Source: Planctomycetota bacterium (GTDB lineage: Bacteria > Planctomycetota > UBA1135 > UBA2386). Taken from it: a stretch of DNA of 64,000 nucleotides. The position numbers and the translations under genes were made by a program. Where the stretch lies: positions 806,001-870,000 of the forward strand of contig JACKHZ010000008.1 of assembly GCA_020638735.1 (NCBI GenBank). Direction: 5' to 3'. Of the stretch, positions 28,269 to 37,035 are shown one piece after another. The first letter of the stretch is position 1; each line of letters begins with the position of its first letter. The notes below the pieces were generated by a model that was given only the letters and a program-made list of their open reading frames with translations, was not told the origin of the DNA and did not search any database.

Positions 28269-29609
28269 TCAGCGCACGAGCTTCGCGTGGCGCGCGCCGG
28301 ACTCGAGGGCGAGCGTGTAGAGCGCGGTGACGAACACCCGCCCCCCGTCCTCGTCCCAGACACCGACCGTGTCCCACGAGCCGGCGGCGTTGCCGTCGGC
28401 CCGCTGGTGCTCGATCAGCTGTAGCAGCGTCGGCTGCCACGTGCGCCACAGGTCGCCGCCGGCCTGGAACGCCGCGTAGGTGCCGAAGTACCAGTAGACC
28501 GCGTCGACATCGCCCTTCTTCCAGCGCGCAGGCTTGTCGCCGAGCACCTTCAGCGACGCCGCGAACGTGGCCTTCTCCTTGGGGTCCTCGCCGAGCAGGA
28601 ACCGCGCGAACGCGCCCTCCGCGGTCAGCGTCTCGTTGCGCTTCACGGGGAAGCGCGTCGCGTGCTCACCCGGCTTGCGCGACGAACTCTCGCCCGCCTT
28701 CGTGTAGCCGGTGCGGCCGTCCTTGCCGGTCACCTGGTCGTACCACGTCGCCGCCATCTGCAGCGAGTTCGGGTTGACCTCAAGGCCGAAGAACTTGCCC
28801 GACACCAGCGCGCACACCGCCCACGTCGTCACCGAGGTGTCGTTGTCGTTGTCGCGCGGCTGGTAGCGCCACACCGCGTAGGGGTTGCGGTGCGACTCGA
28901 GGTAGTTGAGCGCCTGCTGCGCGCTGTGCTTCAGCGCCTTCGACTTCGACAGGCCATAGGCCTCGCACAGCGCGTAGGCAGCGATCGCGTGGTCGTAGAT
29001 GAAGTCGTGCGACGCGTTGCTGCCGATCATGCCGTTCTCCTGCTGCTGCGTTCGCAGCCACTCGACGGCGCGCTTCAGGCTGTCCTCGTAGGGACCGGCC
29101 TTGAGCGTGTTGCCCGCACCGAGCATCGCCAACACCGCCAGGCCGGTCACGCCGACGTCGTGCACCGCGTTGCCCGGACCGTCACACACGGCGCCGGCGC
29201 GATCGTGCTTCATGAACTGGTCGCAGTCCCACTTGCCGCTCTCGTCCTGGTGGTCGGCCAACCACTTCAGCGCCGCGTTGACGGCGCCTTCCATCTGCTG
29301 CGGCGTCGCCGTCGGCAGGTCCATGGACTCCGGCGGCGGCGGCGGCTCGACGACCTCGACGATCTCCACGGCCTCGGCGAGCGGTAGATCGATCGCGTCC
29401 ATCGTCGCGACCGCCGCGGCGCCACCACCCAGCCGGTGCTGGTTGAGCAGGCGCAGGGTCGCGACGTCGAACTGGTGCAGCACCCCGCCGTGGATCACGA
29501 ACAGGTAGCGGTCGGTGGCCAGCATCGTCTGGGCCGGCGCCTGGGCGACGGCCACGGTGGAAACGCTCAGGGCGGCGGCCAACAGGCCGACGACAACGGG
29601 GATTCGCAT
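28269..29609 (-). CDS. Secreted alpha/alpha-toroid (prenyltransferase/squalene oxidase repeat) protein
   Basis: 446 aa with a signal peptide (cleavage after VAVAQA), a ~75-residue region with a Pro-rich PPPPPESM stretch, and then a toroid of helical repeats: ALKWLADHQDESGKWD, AVEWLRTQQQENGMIG, ALNYLESHRNPYAVWRY, CALVSGKFFGL. These are the QW-like repeats shared by squalene-hopene cyclase, prenyltransferases and alpha-2-macroglobulin toroids. The DXDD catalytic motif of cyclases is not seen, so it is probably not a cyclase but one of the abundant secreted planctomycete proteins of this fold. AAGGAG before ATG 29609 is a strong ribosome site. It diverges from the candidate selenoprotein gene by 126 bp. 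Confidence 0.8.
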   Translation of the reverse strand: MRIPVVVGLLAAALSVSTVAVAQAPAQTMLATDRYLFVIHGGVLHQFDVATLRLLNQHRLGGGAAAVATMDAIDLPLAEAVEIVEVVEPPPPPESMDLPTATPQQMEGAVNAALKWLADHQDESGKWDCDQFMKHDRAGAVCDGPGNAVHDVGVTGLAVLAMLGAGNTLKAGPYEDSLKRAVEWLRTQQQENGMIGSNASHDFIYDHAIAAYALCEAYGLSKSKALKHSAQQALNYLESHRNPYAVWRYQPRDNDNDTSVTTWAVCALVSGKFFGLEVNPNSLQMAATWYDQVTGKDGRTGYTKAGESSSRKPGEHATRFPVKRNETLTAEGAFARFLLGEDPKEKATFAASLKVLGDKPARWKKGDVDAVYWYFGTYAAFQAGGDLWRTWQPTLLQLIEHQRADGNAAGSWDTVGVWDEDGGRVFVTALYTLALESGARHAKLVR

Positions 29610-29735
29610 GGGGCTCCTTTTGGGCTGCAGGCGGAACGGACCCGCAGCCGGCGGCTCAACGGGGTCCCTCTCGCACGGGTTCATCGGCCTGACGATTCCC
29701 CTCCCACGGCGCCGGCTATTCAGGAAAATGCGCCG

Positions 29736-30911
29736 ATGCGCCGCCTCCCGCCGTTGGCCATCGTCCTGACCGCGCTCAGCCTGCCGCTCGCGGCCCAATC
29801 CGCCGCCCCGGAGACGCCGCCGAGCGAAGCGCGCGTCGCCGAGCTGAAGCGCCTGCTGACGCGCGACCCCGCCGCGACCTGGCTGACGATCCCGTGGCAG
29901 ACCGACCTGCTCGCCGCGCAGCGCAGCGCCGCCGAGTCGCACCGCCCGCTGTTCGTCTGGGCGATGGACGGCCACCCGCTCGGCTGCACTTGAAACAACG
30001 GTGTGCTCGACCGTGAGTCGACCTTCGCCGATGCCGAGCTGGTCCGCATGCTGCGCGCCGACTTCGTGCCGGTCGCCATCGACCAGGCCTGCCAGCGCCG
30101 CCAGCAGGACGCCGAGGGCGAGTTCTACCGGCGCTTCTCCGGGCAGAGCCCGCGCCACGACTTCTCCCAGACGACGCAGGGCTTCTACGTCGCGACCGCC
30201 GCCGGCGAGCTGCTGCTCTACAACAACAACCGCGACCCGGCGAAGGTACGGCGGCTGGTCGCCGAGGCGCTGACCAAGTTCCGCGCCAGCGACGCGGCGA
30301 CCGCCGACGTAGCCGCGATCGAGCCCGGGCAGCGCGACCGCCAACACCACCAGACGTTGCCCGAAGGCGGCGCCGTGGTGCGCGTGCACAGCAAGGTGCT
30401 CGGCGGCTATGCGCCGGCGGAGAACGAATGGCAGCGCCTGATGCAGCGCGCGATCGGCCGCGACAACCTGTGGTTGACCAAGGCCGAACGCGATGCGCTG
30501 GTGCGCGGTGAGCTGCCCGAGACGGTGCTGCGCCGCATCGCGCGCTTCCACCTGGTCGACAACACGCGCGGCGAGCCGCCGATGTGGAACGACGACGAGG
30601 TCAAGGTGCTCGACGTGCAACGCGACGGCGACGCGATCGTCGGCACGGTGTCGCTGGCGACGAAGGACGGCGCGCGCAGCTTCCGCGCGGGGCTGAGTGG
30701 CAAGGTCACGGTCATCAAGGGCGAGCTGACCGGCTTCGAGCTGGTCGCCGACGGCATCTTCGTCGGCGAAGGCCAATACACCCGCCACGCGCCGCCGGGC
30801 GAGTTCCCGTTCGCGGTCTGGCTGACGCTCGCCGACGGCAAGGACGTCGCCGACACGGTGCCGCCGCAGGGCGCGCGCGGCTGGCTCGACGGCTATCTGC
30901 GGCTGCGCTGA
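29736..30911 (+). CDS. Secreted thioredoxin-like protein with in-frame TGA after Cys-Thr, probable selenoprotein
   Basis: 391 codons. Signal peptide (residues 1-20, ...LPLAAQ), then a thioredoxin-like domain: RPLFVWAMDGHPLGCT, an in-frame TGA at 29991-29993 (codon 86), and NNGVLDRESTF, DFVPVAIDQACQ and QTTQGFYVATAAGELL. The reading frame is the same before and after the TGA and stays open for 305 further codons with native GC3-rich codon use. The TGA lies at the exact place of a redox Cys, giving C84-T-U86. A hairpin fitting the bacterial SECIS pattern starts 13 nt after it. The C-terminal half (residues 220-391) is a conserved but unnamed domain. The alternative is a nonsense-mutated Cys gene. 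AGGA lies 10 nt before ATG 29736. Confidence 0.7.
30007..30021 (+). promoter_or_regulatory. Candidate bacterial SECIS hairpin
   Basis: TCGAC (30007-30011), 5-nt loop CGTGA, GTCGA (30017-30021); a further G-C pair is possible below a C-C mismatch. The loop begins 18 nt after the TGA (bSECIS range about 16-37) and has G at its second position, as SelB recognition usually requires. It lies inside the coding region. Confidence 0.5.
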
Positions 30912-30930
30912 AGGCGAGCGCGCGCCGCGC

Positions 30931-31578
30931 CTACAACCGCACCAACGGCGCCGGCCAGTCCGTCATCGGATCCAGCCGTTCGCCGCGCAGCAGCTTGAAC
31001 GGCGACTTCCAGTAGATCTTCGCGTCGTGGAACGGGTCGGTCAGGATCTTGGTCAGCCACACCAGCCCGTGGCGCGGCTCGACGGTGACCATCAAGAACG
31101 TCGTGCGCAGCAGCACCGCGACGACGCCGGTGGCGATCCACAGCACCGCGACGTGGTGGCAGTAGCCGTACCAGCCCTCGTAGGCCGGGTAGATGCCGAA
31201 CAGGGTCGGCGTCGCCCACGGGATCAGCGTCGTCGCCGCCCACGCCGCCATCAGCACATACTTGCGCGACAGGTTGTAGCCGACCTTGATCTGCTCCTTG
31301 TACTCGTGCGTGACGCCGGCCTCACGATCGAAGCCCTTCGGCTCGAAGAAGAAGTGGCCCGACTGCCGCGTCAGCATCGACACGCCCCAGCCGAGGAACG
31401 CCGACACCACGGGATCGACGAAGAGATAGACGTAGGCGACCAGGAAGCTGATCGCGCTGACGAAGTGCAGCGACTGGTTGAGACGGCTGTGGTGGTAGAA
31501 GCGATGGTCGTCCCACCGTTGGGTCTGCAGCGCTTCGTAGAAGGTGGCCGGTCGCGCGGCCTCGGCGATCTGGGTCAT
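30931..31578 (-). CDS. Mpo1/DUF962-like membrane protein
   Basis: 215 aa, four hydrophobic segments (about residues 38-70 as two, 110-130, 145-170). The motif H-H-S-R-L-N-Q-S-L-H-F followed by RQSGHFFFEPKGFD recalls the N..LH.. and GH..fE patterns of Mpo1 (DUF962), a family that includes a yeast 2-hydroxy fatty-acid dioxygenase using His-bound iron. The match is by motif only. ATG 31578 overlaps the stop of the phosphatidylserine decarboxylase gene (ATGA), making it the last gene of a four-gene lipid operon, so a lipid substrate is likely. Confidence 0.55.
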   Translation of the reverse strand: MTQIAEAARPATFYEALQTQRWDDHRFYHHSRLNQSLHFVSAISFLVAYVYLFVDPVVSAFLGWGVSMLTRQSGHFFFEPKGFDREAGVTHEYKEQIKVGYNLSRKYVLMAAWAATTLIPWATPTLFGIYPAYEGWYGYCHHVAVLWIATGVVAVLLRTTFLMVTVEPRHGLVWLTKILTDPFHDAKIYWKSPFKLLRGERLDPMTDWPAPLVRL

Positions 31579-32534
31579 GCCTGTTGCGTGGAGGTTGGAG
31601 TGGAGGATTCGTGGGCGGGCGCCGGGCGGCGCAGCAGCGCCTCGCCGCAGCGCACGCGCGCGCCTTCGTGCAGCCCGGGCGCCAGCGTGAAGCCGCACGA
31701 GGCGAAGACGACGATCGTCGAGCCGTGCTGGAACCAGCCGAGCTCTTCGCCCTTCTGGAAGCGCTGGTCGCACGGGATCCGGTTGGGCCCGCGGTAGCGC
31801 AGGTCGAGCGTCGGACCGATCGCGTGCAGACGGATCGACGCGACCAGGATCGCGGCGACGGCGACCAGCGCCAGGTGCTCGCCGGGGCGCGGCAGCTCGA
31901 GGTCGAGCACGGCGCGCTCGTTCTTGCAGTACAGCTGCTCGACGCGCTTCAGCGCGATCGGGTTGACGTTCCAGGTGTCGCCCGAGATGTAGACGACGCG
32001 CTTCAGGGCGCCGTCGCACGGGGCGTGGAAGCGGTGGTAGAAGCTCGACTTCAAGCGCAGCGTGACGAACGTGCCGTCGCGGTAGCGTTCGACCAGCTGG
32101 TCGTCGCCGAGCAGGTCGCGCAGCTGGTACGGGAAGCCCTTGGCCTGGAACACCTCGGTGCCGCGCACCGCGCCGTGCGCGCCGACGATCGCGTCGCACG
32201 GGCTGGTCATCACCTCCGGATCCGGGTCCTGCGGCCGCGCGCCGGGGCGCAGCTCGCGCACGAAGCAATCGTGCAGCGAACGGAAGCGCTGCTGCTTCGC
32301 CTCGCGCAGGTCGAGGTCGGCGTCGAACAGCTTCCACACGGCGATCGAAGCGCGCGTCATCGGTCCGGTCGGGATGCGACTGACGACCCCCATCAGCTTG
32401 GTCGCGAAGCGGCGCGGCAGCCGGTTGGTCAGCAGGAAATTGAGGTCCTCGTTGCCGAGCAGGCGACGCCACCACGACGGCGCGACGGCGCCGCTCGTCC
32501 GCGGCGAGGCCTCGCGTTCGACGGCCTCGATCAC
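31575..32534 (-). CDS. psd: Phosphatidylserine decarboxylase proenzyme
   Basis: 319 aa. PSD family pattern: FVRELRPGARP, SPCDAIVGAHGAV, YPYQL-like FPYQLRDLLG, LRLKSSFYHRFHAPCDG (catalytic His), NVNPIALKRV and the self-cleavage site HGST (270-273), where cleavage before Ser272 creates the pyruvoyl group. It converts phosphatidylserine, or a related head group, to the amine lipid at the membrane. The start GTG 32534 overlaps the aminotransferase stop (GTGA). No phosphatidylserine synthase gene is adjacent; the neighbouring aminotransferase and glycosyltransferase leave open a modified substrate. Confidence 0.9.
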   Translation of the reverse strand: MIEAVEREASPRTSGAVAPSWWRRLLGNEDLNFLLTNRLPRRFATKLMGVVSRIPTGPMTRASIAVWKLFDADLDLREAKQQRFRSLHDCFVRELRPGARPQDPDPEVMTSPCDAIVGAHGAVRGTEVFQAKGFPYQLRDLLGDDQLVERYRDGTFVTLRLKSSFYHRFHAPCDGALKRVVYISGDTWNVNPIALKRVEQLYCKNERAVLDLELPRPGEHLALVAVAAILVASIRLHAIGPTLDLRYRGPNRIPCDQRFQKGEELGWFQHGSTIVVFASCGFTLAPGLHEGARVRCGEALLRRPAPAHESSTPTSTQQA

Positions 32535-34246
32535 GCGGGCGCTCCCGCGGCGTGCTCGCCGAGCTCGGCGACGCGCCGCCCGGCCTTGCGCCGCTTGCCC
32601 GTCAAGGCGGCGGCGATCGTCTCGCGCAGCACCCGCCGACCCAGCGACTTCGCGGTCGTCGCGGCGTCGCACCACCACCAGCCGTCCGCGCGCATGCGCT
32701 GCGCGGCGCGCACGAAGCGCTGCTCGAACTCGGCGAAGTCGCCGTCGCTCAGATCGTGCGGGAAGATGTAGCGTCCGGTGCCGACCCAGCTCGTCGCCAG
32801 ACCTTCGAGGCGCAGGTAGTACTGCAGCAGCCAGGCGTAGCGCGACGGCTGCGTGAACAGCGTCGTCCACACGGCCGTCATGTTGGCGAGCCGCACCGGC
32901 ACGCCGGCGTGCGACAGCTTCTCGTCGAGCGACTGCCGGCGCCGGTCCCAGACCTCGTCGAGGTCGCGATAGCTGGCGACGATCGCCGGCTCGTCGATCG
33001 CCTGCAGGAACTCGTTCATCGCCGCCATCACGTACGGATGCGAGTTGAACGTGCCGCGCGCGAAGCAGATGTCGGCCGGCGCGTCGTCGCGGAACCGCCG
33101 CATCAGGTGCCGCGGGCCGCAGACGACGCCGACCGGCAGGCCGCCGCCGAGCGTCTTGCCGTAGGTGACCAGGTCGGCCTGCACGCCGAAGTACTCCTGC
33201 GCGCCGCCGCGGGCGAGCCGGAAGCCGAGGAACACCTCGTCGAAGATCAGCACGATGCCGCGCTCGGTGCACACCTCGCGCAGCTGCCGCAGCCAGGTCG
33301 TGTAGGCCGACTTGTCGTAGCTGGCCGAGCGGAGGCCGGTGACCAACGTCGAATCGCTCGGCGCGCCGCCGTTCGGGTGCAGCGCCTGCAGCGGGTTGAC
33401 CAGCACGCAGGCGATGTCGTTCCGCGTGCGCAGCACCTTCAGCGAGCGCTTCGACAGGTCCTCGAGCGTGTAGACCTCGTGCGCCGGCCGCGGGTTGCCG
33501 ACGCCGGCCTGCACGCCGTCCCACCAGCCGTGGTAGGCGCCGCAGAAGCGCACGATGTGCGAGCGGCGGGTGTGGTAGCGCGCCAGCCGCACCGCCTGCA
33601 TCACCGCTTCGGTGCCCGACATGTGGAACGAGACCTCGTCCTTGCCGGCGATCTCGCACAAGCGCAGCACGTTGTCGGCGATCACCGGGTGGTACGGGCC
33701 GAGCACCGGACCGAGCTCTCGCGCGCGCTCGTTGGCGCGGTCGATGCACCGCTTGTAGAAGTCGTAGCCGAAGACGTTGACGCCGTACGAGCCGCTCGTG
33801 TCCAGGCTCCAGTTGCCGTCGAGGTCCTGCACGCGCGGCCCTTCCGTCCTGGTGGCGACGCACCCGAGCGGCAGCTCGTCACGCACGCGGTTGCGGAACT
33901 GGAACGGCACGCGGTAGTGGTCGACGAAGCGCACGTCGGAGACCCCTTCGCGCAGCTCGCGGCTCAGCGCCAGCGTGCGCGGCGCGCGCTCGCGCAGTCG
34001 TTGCCCGAGCCCGGCGAAGGCGGCGCGGCGCTGCCGCTGCACGTCGGCCGGCGCGCCGTCGCAGCCGAAGAACTCGTCGTCCGCGTACTCGTAGAATGGC
34101 AGCCAGCGCGAGATGCGCAGCGACCAGCGGGCGTGGCCGCGCAGCGACGGGTGCTTGGCCCGCGACAGCAACAGCCGCATCCAGGCCCCGCGCGCGAGCA
34201 GCACGGCGACGACCGGACCAGCGACGTAGGCGAGCATCGTCATCAT
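32531..34246 (-). CDS. Membrane-anchored class III aminotransferase
   Basis: 571-aa PLP enzyme of the glutamate-1-semialdehyde/ornithine aminotransferase class. The PLP lysine is K364 in LVTYGKTLGGGLPVG; IFDEVFLGFR precedes it, FHMSGTEAVMQAVRLAR holds the phosphate-binding Gly-Thr, and AYHGWWDG the stacking aromatic. Unusually there is an extra ~110-residue N-terminus that begins with a membrane helix (residues 4-20), so the enzyme should sit at the cytoplasmic membrane. Substrate may be a lipid or lipid-linked sugar or ketone (inference from operon partners). ATG 34246 overlaps the upstream stop (ATGA). Confidence 0.85.
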   Translation of the reverse strand: MMTMLAYVAGPVVAVLLARGAWMRLLLSRAKHPSLRGHARWSLRISRWLPFYEYADDEFFGCDGAPADVQRQRRAAFAGLGQRLRERAPRTLALSRELREGVSDVRFVDHYRVPFQFRNRVRDELPLGCVATRTEGPRVQDLDGNWSLDTSGSYGVNVFGYDFYKRCIDRANERARELGPVLGPYHPVIADNVLRLCEIAGKDEVSFHMSGTEAVMQAVRLARYHTRRSHIVRFCGAYHGWWDGVQAGVGNPRPAHEVYTLEDLSKRSLKVLRTRNDIACVLVNPLQALHPNGGAPSDSTLVTGLRSASYDKSAYTTWLRQLREVCTERGIVLIFDEVFLGFRLARGGAQEYFGVQADLVTYGKTLGGGLPVGVVCGPRHLMRRFRDDAPADICFARGTFNSHPYVMAAMNEFLQAIDEPAIVASYRDLDEVWDRRRQSLDEKLSHAGVPVRLANMTAVWTTLFTQPSRYAWLLQYYLRLEGLATSWVGTGRYIFPHDLSDGDFAEFEQRFVRAAQRMRADGWWWCDAATTAKSLGRRVLRETIAAALTGKRRKAGRRVAELGEHAAGAPA

Positions 34247-36921
34247 GCGCCGGCAGCCCAGGAGGTGTGAGTGCGGTGGTCGACGAGGTAGCTCTCGACC
34301 GGCTCTTCGTCGCGCGGTTGCGGCTCGACGAAGTCCTTCTTCGCCTTGCGGACCTCACGCCGGTAGCGCTCGGAGTCGAAGATCGCGAGGAACGGCTCGT
34401 CGATGTGGTTCTCGACGGCGACCGTGCGCGCGCCGCGGCCGAGCCGTTCGCGCGTCGGACGATCCATCAGCCGCTCCATCGCCTGGAGCAGCTCGTCGAC
34501 GTCGCGACCGCGGGCGATGAAGCCGGTGACCCCGTGCACCATCAGCTCCTGCGGCCCGCCCTTGTCCGAGACGATCACCGGCAGGCCGGCGGCCTGCGCT
34601 TCGAGCGGCGCGTTGCCCCACGTGTCGGTCGTGCTCGGGAACAGCTTGACGTCGGCCGAGGAGTAGGCGACGGCGAGCTCCTCGCCTTCGAGGAAGCCGG
34701 TGAACGTGACCGGGAGGCCACCGAGGCGCTGCTCGAGCGACTTGCGGTACGGCCCGTCGCCGACGATCACCAGCTGGGCCCCGGAGTGCCGCGCGGCGAG
34801 TCGCTCGAACGCGGCAGCCATCACGTCGAGGTTCTTCTCGAGGCCGACACGACCGACGTAGAGGAAGCGCACCTTGTCGGCGCCGCCGATGCCGAAGCGG
34901 TCCCAGAAGCGTGGGTCGCGCTTCTCGGGCGTGAAGCGCGCGGTGTCCACCCAACGGTCGAGGATCAGCAGCTTGCGGTTGCGCAGCCCGCGCAGGTGCA
35001 GCAGCCTGGCGATGCTGCGCGACGGCACGACGACTTCGTCCACCGAGTGGTAGAAGAGGATCATGTACTTCCACGCCAGCGCCTCGAGGCTGATGTCGCG
35101 CGTGTAGTCCTCGACGTATTCCGGGAAGCTCGTGTGGTACGTCGACGAGGTCTCGATCTGCAGCAGCTTGGCCGCCAGCAGACCGGCGATGCCGATCGAG
35201 CCCGGCGTGCTGATCTGCATCTTGGTGAAGCCGCTCTCCTGCAGCCACTTCAGCAGCTCCAGGAACGGCGGCACCCGCACCTGCAGGCCCTTGTACTCGG
35301 GGAAGTCGAGGTTGACGATCGACGGCAGGATCTTCAGCCGGCCCCGCTCGACGTAGCCGCGCACCGCGTCGTCGCGCAGCGCCTGCTCGCGTTCGTGTTC
35401 GCCGAGGCAGGTCGCCACCGTGAAGTCGATGCCGCGGCGCTCCGCCTCGTCGATCATGCGGCGGATCGTGCGCGCGACGCCGTTGATCTCGAAGAACGTG
35501 TCGGTCAGCAGCACGAGCTTCGGCTGCTCGTCCATGTCGAAGCGCTTGCGCACGTCCCGCACGATCATGCGGTCCGAGGACTGGTGCAGGTACGACAGCA
35601 GGTACGGCAGCGACACGAACAGGTTCGACGAGACCAGCGCGACGACCTCCTTGACCACCCGCACGAAGTCCAGCGACGGGCTCTGCCGGATGCGCGCGAC
35701 GTAGCGCTGGAAGATGCGGTTCACCAGCGTGCTGACGACGGTGAAGATGCGGTCGTCGGTGCGCTCCGCCGCCGCCAGCTGCTTCTGGAAGCGCTTGTCG
35801 CCGATCATCGCCGAGGCCTCGGCGGCCAGGATGCGCTCGAACGGCCGGTCCGCCGCGACGCGCCGTCGCGACAGGTTGCCGAAGGCCTTCTGCAGCCACA
35901 GGCGGCTCTGGAACGCGAGCTTCTCGCGCAGGCGCAGCGACCCCGAGTCGAACACGAAGCGCAGCAGCGCGTGGATCGGACCGCCGACCGTGACGCTCTT
36001 CGGCGCCGCGGCGCCGGCCGCCTGCGCGGCGCTGCCGCCGTTGCCGTTGCTCAACCGGGTGCCGTCGTAGAGCAGCTTGACCACCGCGTGGGCCAGCGAC
36101 ACCGGTCCGCCGTGCGCGCCGCCGGGGGTCGTGCGCCGGGCGCGGAGCGCGTCGACGAGGTCGTTGGGCGTCAGCTTCCGCTCGTCGGCGACCGGCAGCT
36201 CGGTCCAGGTCATGCCGTGGTTGATGCCGCAGTGGTCGTCCGAGCCGCCGACGATCGCCTTGATCCACGGCTGCGGACCGCGCGGCGCGAGGTCGTGCTG
36301 GTTGGCCAGCCGCTCGATCGTCGCGCGATCCAGCGACGTCACCAGCCGCTGCGTGAACTCGTTGAGGGCGCGGGTGCGGGTGCCGTTGCGCACCTCGAGG
36401 CACGGGAACAGCAGCAGCGCCTTCTCGATGTGATCCGCCGTCAGCGAGCCCTCGCGACCGTACGGCCGGTTCTGCGTGCTCATCAGCGGGTGCGTCATCC
36501 AGTACGCCAGCCGATTGCAGCCGGGTCGATCGGCCTCGCTGGCGATCTCCCGTTCGACGAAGTCCACCATCTCGTAGACGTTGCCGCGCAGCCGGTCGAC
36601 CTCGGCGAACTGCGCCTCGGTCATGTTGGCGACGGTCACGTGGATGTTGCAGCCGTCCTCCGGGAAGGTCGTCGTCATCTCCGCGCTGACGAATACGTCC
36701 GGCAGCCCGGCGTCGAGCAGCTCCTTGACGCCGTCGATCGAGTTGTGGTCCGTCAACGTGACCAGCGCCATGCCGCGCCGCTTCAGCTCCTGGTAGAGCA
36801 CGAACGGGTCGGAGTACGACTCGGGGATGGCGAAGGTGTTGGCCGCGTAGTAGTCGGTGACGTTCGACGCGTAGGAATGGAGGTGCAGGTCGACCTTCGC
36901 GGTCCTGGGGCCCATGCTCAT
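34243..36921 (-). CDS. PHP-domain/GT4 glycosyltransferase fusion
   Basis: 892 aa. N-terminal PHP phosphoesterase domain: KVDLHLHS (D11, H13, H15), TLTDHNSIDG (D58, H59) and GGSDDHCGINHG. A helical linker spans ~300-460. The C-terminal half is a GT-B glycosyltransferase of family 4: LTDTFFEINGVARTIRRM, FLYVGRVGLEKNLDVM near 685, IVGDGPYR, and the donor-binding EAQAAGLPVIVSDKGGPQELM near 774. It resembles digalactosyl/mannosyl lipid or PI-mannoside transferases. PHP plus GT4 in one chain suggests coupled phosphate removal and glycosyl transfer on a lipid (inference). ATG 36921 (or 36915) opens the lipid operon; the 114 bp to the divergent methyltransferase gene must hold both promoters. Confidence 0.88.
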   Translation of the reverse strand: MSMGPRTAKVDLHLHSYASNVTDYYAANTFAIPESYSDPFVLYQELKRRGMALVTLTDHNSIDGVKELLDAGLPDVFVSAEMTTTFPEDGCNIHVTVANMTEAQFAEVDRLRGNVYEMVDFVEREIASEADRPGCNRLAYWMTHPLMSTQNRPYGREGSLTADHIEKALLLFPCLEVRNGTRTRALNEFTQRLVTSLDRATIERLANQHDLAPRGPQPWIKAIVGGSDDHCGINHGMTWTELPVADERKLTPNDLVDALRARRTTPGGAHGGPVSLAHAVVKLLYDGTRLSNGNGGSAAQAAGAAAPKSVTVGGPIHALLRFVFDSGSLRLREKLAFQSRLWLQKAFGNLSRRRVAADRPFERILAAEASAMIGDKRFQKQLAAAERTDDRIFTVVSTLVNRIFQRYVARIRQSPSLDFVRVVKEVVALVSSNLFVSLPYLLSYLHQSSDRMIVRDVRKRFDMDEQPKLVLLTDTFFEINGVARTIRRMIDEAERRGIDFTVATCLGEHEREQALRDDAVRGYVERGRLKILPSIVNLDFPEYKGLQVRVPPFLELLKWLQESGFTKMQISTPGSIGIAGLLAAKLLQIETSSTYHTSFPEYVEDYTRDISLEALAWKYMILFYHSVDEVVVPSRSIARLLHLRGLRNRKLLILDRWVDTARFTPEKRDPRFWDRFGIGGADKVRFLYVGRVGLEKNLDVMAAAFERLAARHSGAQLVIVGDGPYRKSLEQRLGGLPVTFTGFLEGEELAVAYSSADVKLFPSTTDTWGNAPLEAQAAGLPVIVSDKGGPQELMVHGVTGFIARGRDVDELLQAMERLMDRPTRERLGRGARTVAVENHIDEPFLAIFDSERYRREVRKAKKDFVEPQPRDEEPVESYLVDHRTHTSWAAGA

Positions 36922-37035
36922 GGAGCCGAGAGCGTGCAGAGCCGTGTTCAGAATCCGTCGAGGCTGCGTCAAGAGTGTCGAAGCGCGCAGACGCCGACTT
37001 CCGCGCGCAGCTTCCCCGGCTACAGGTGTGCCTCC

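Noticed and set aside
28269..29609. Squalene-hopene cyclase
   Set aside because: Toroid repeats are present, but the protein is exported, short for a cyclase and lacks the DXDD motif.
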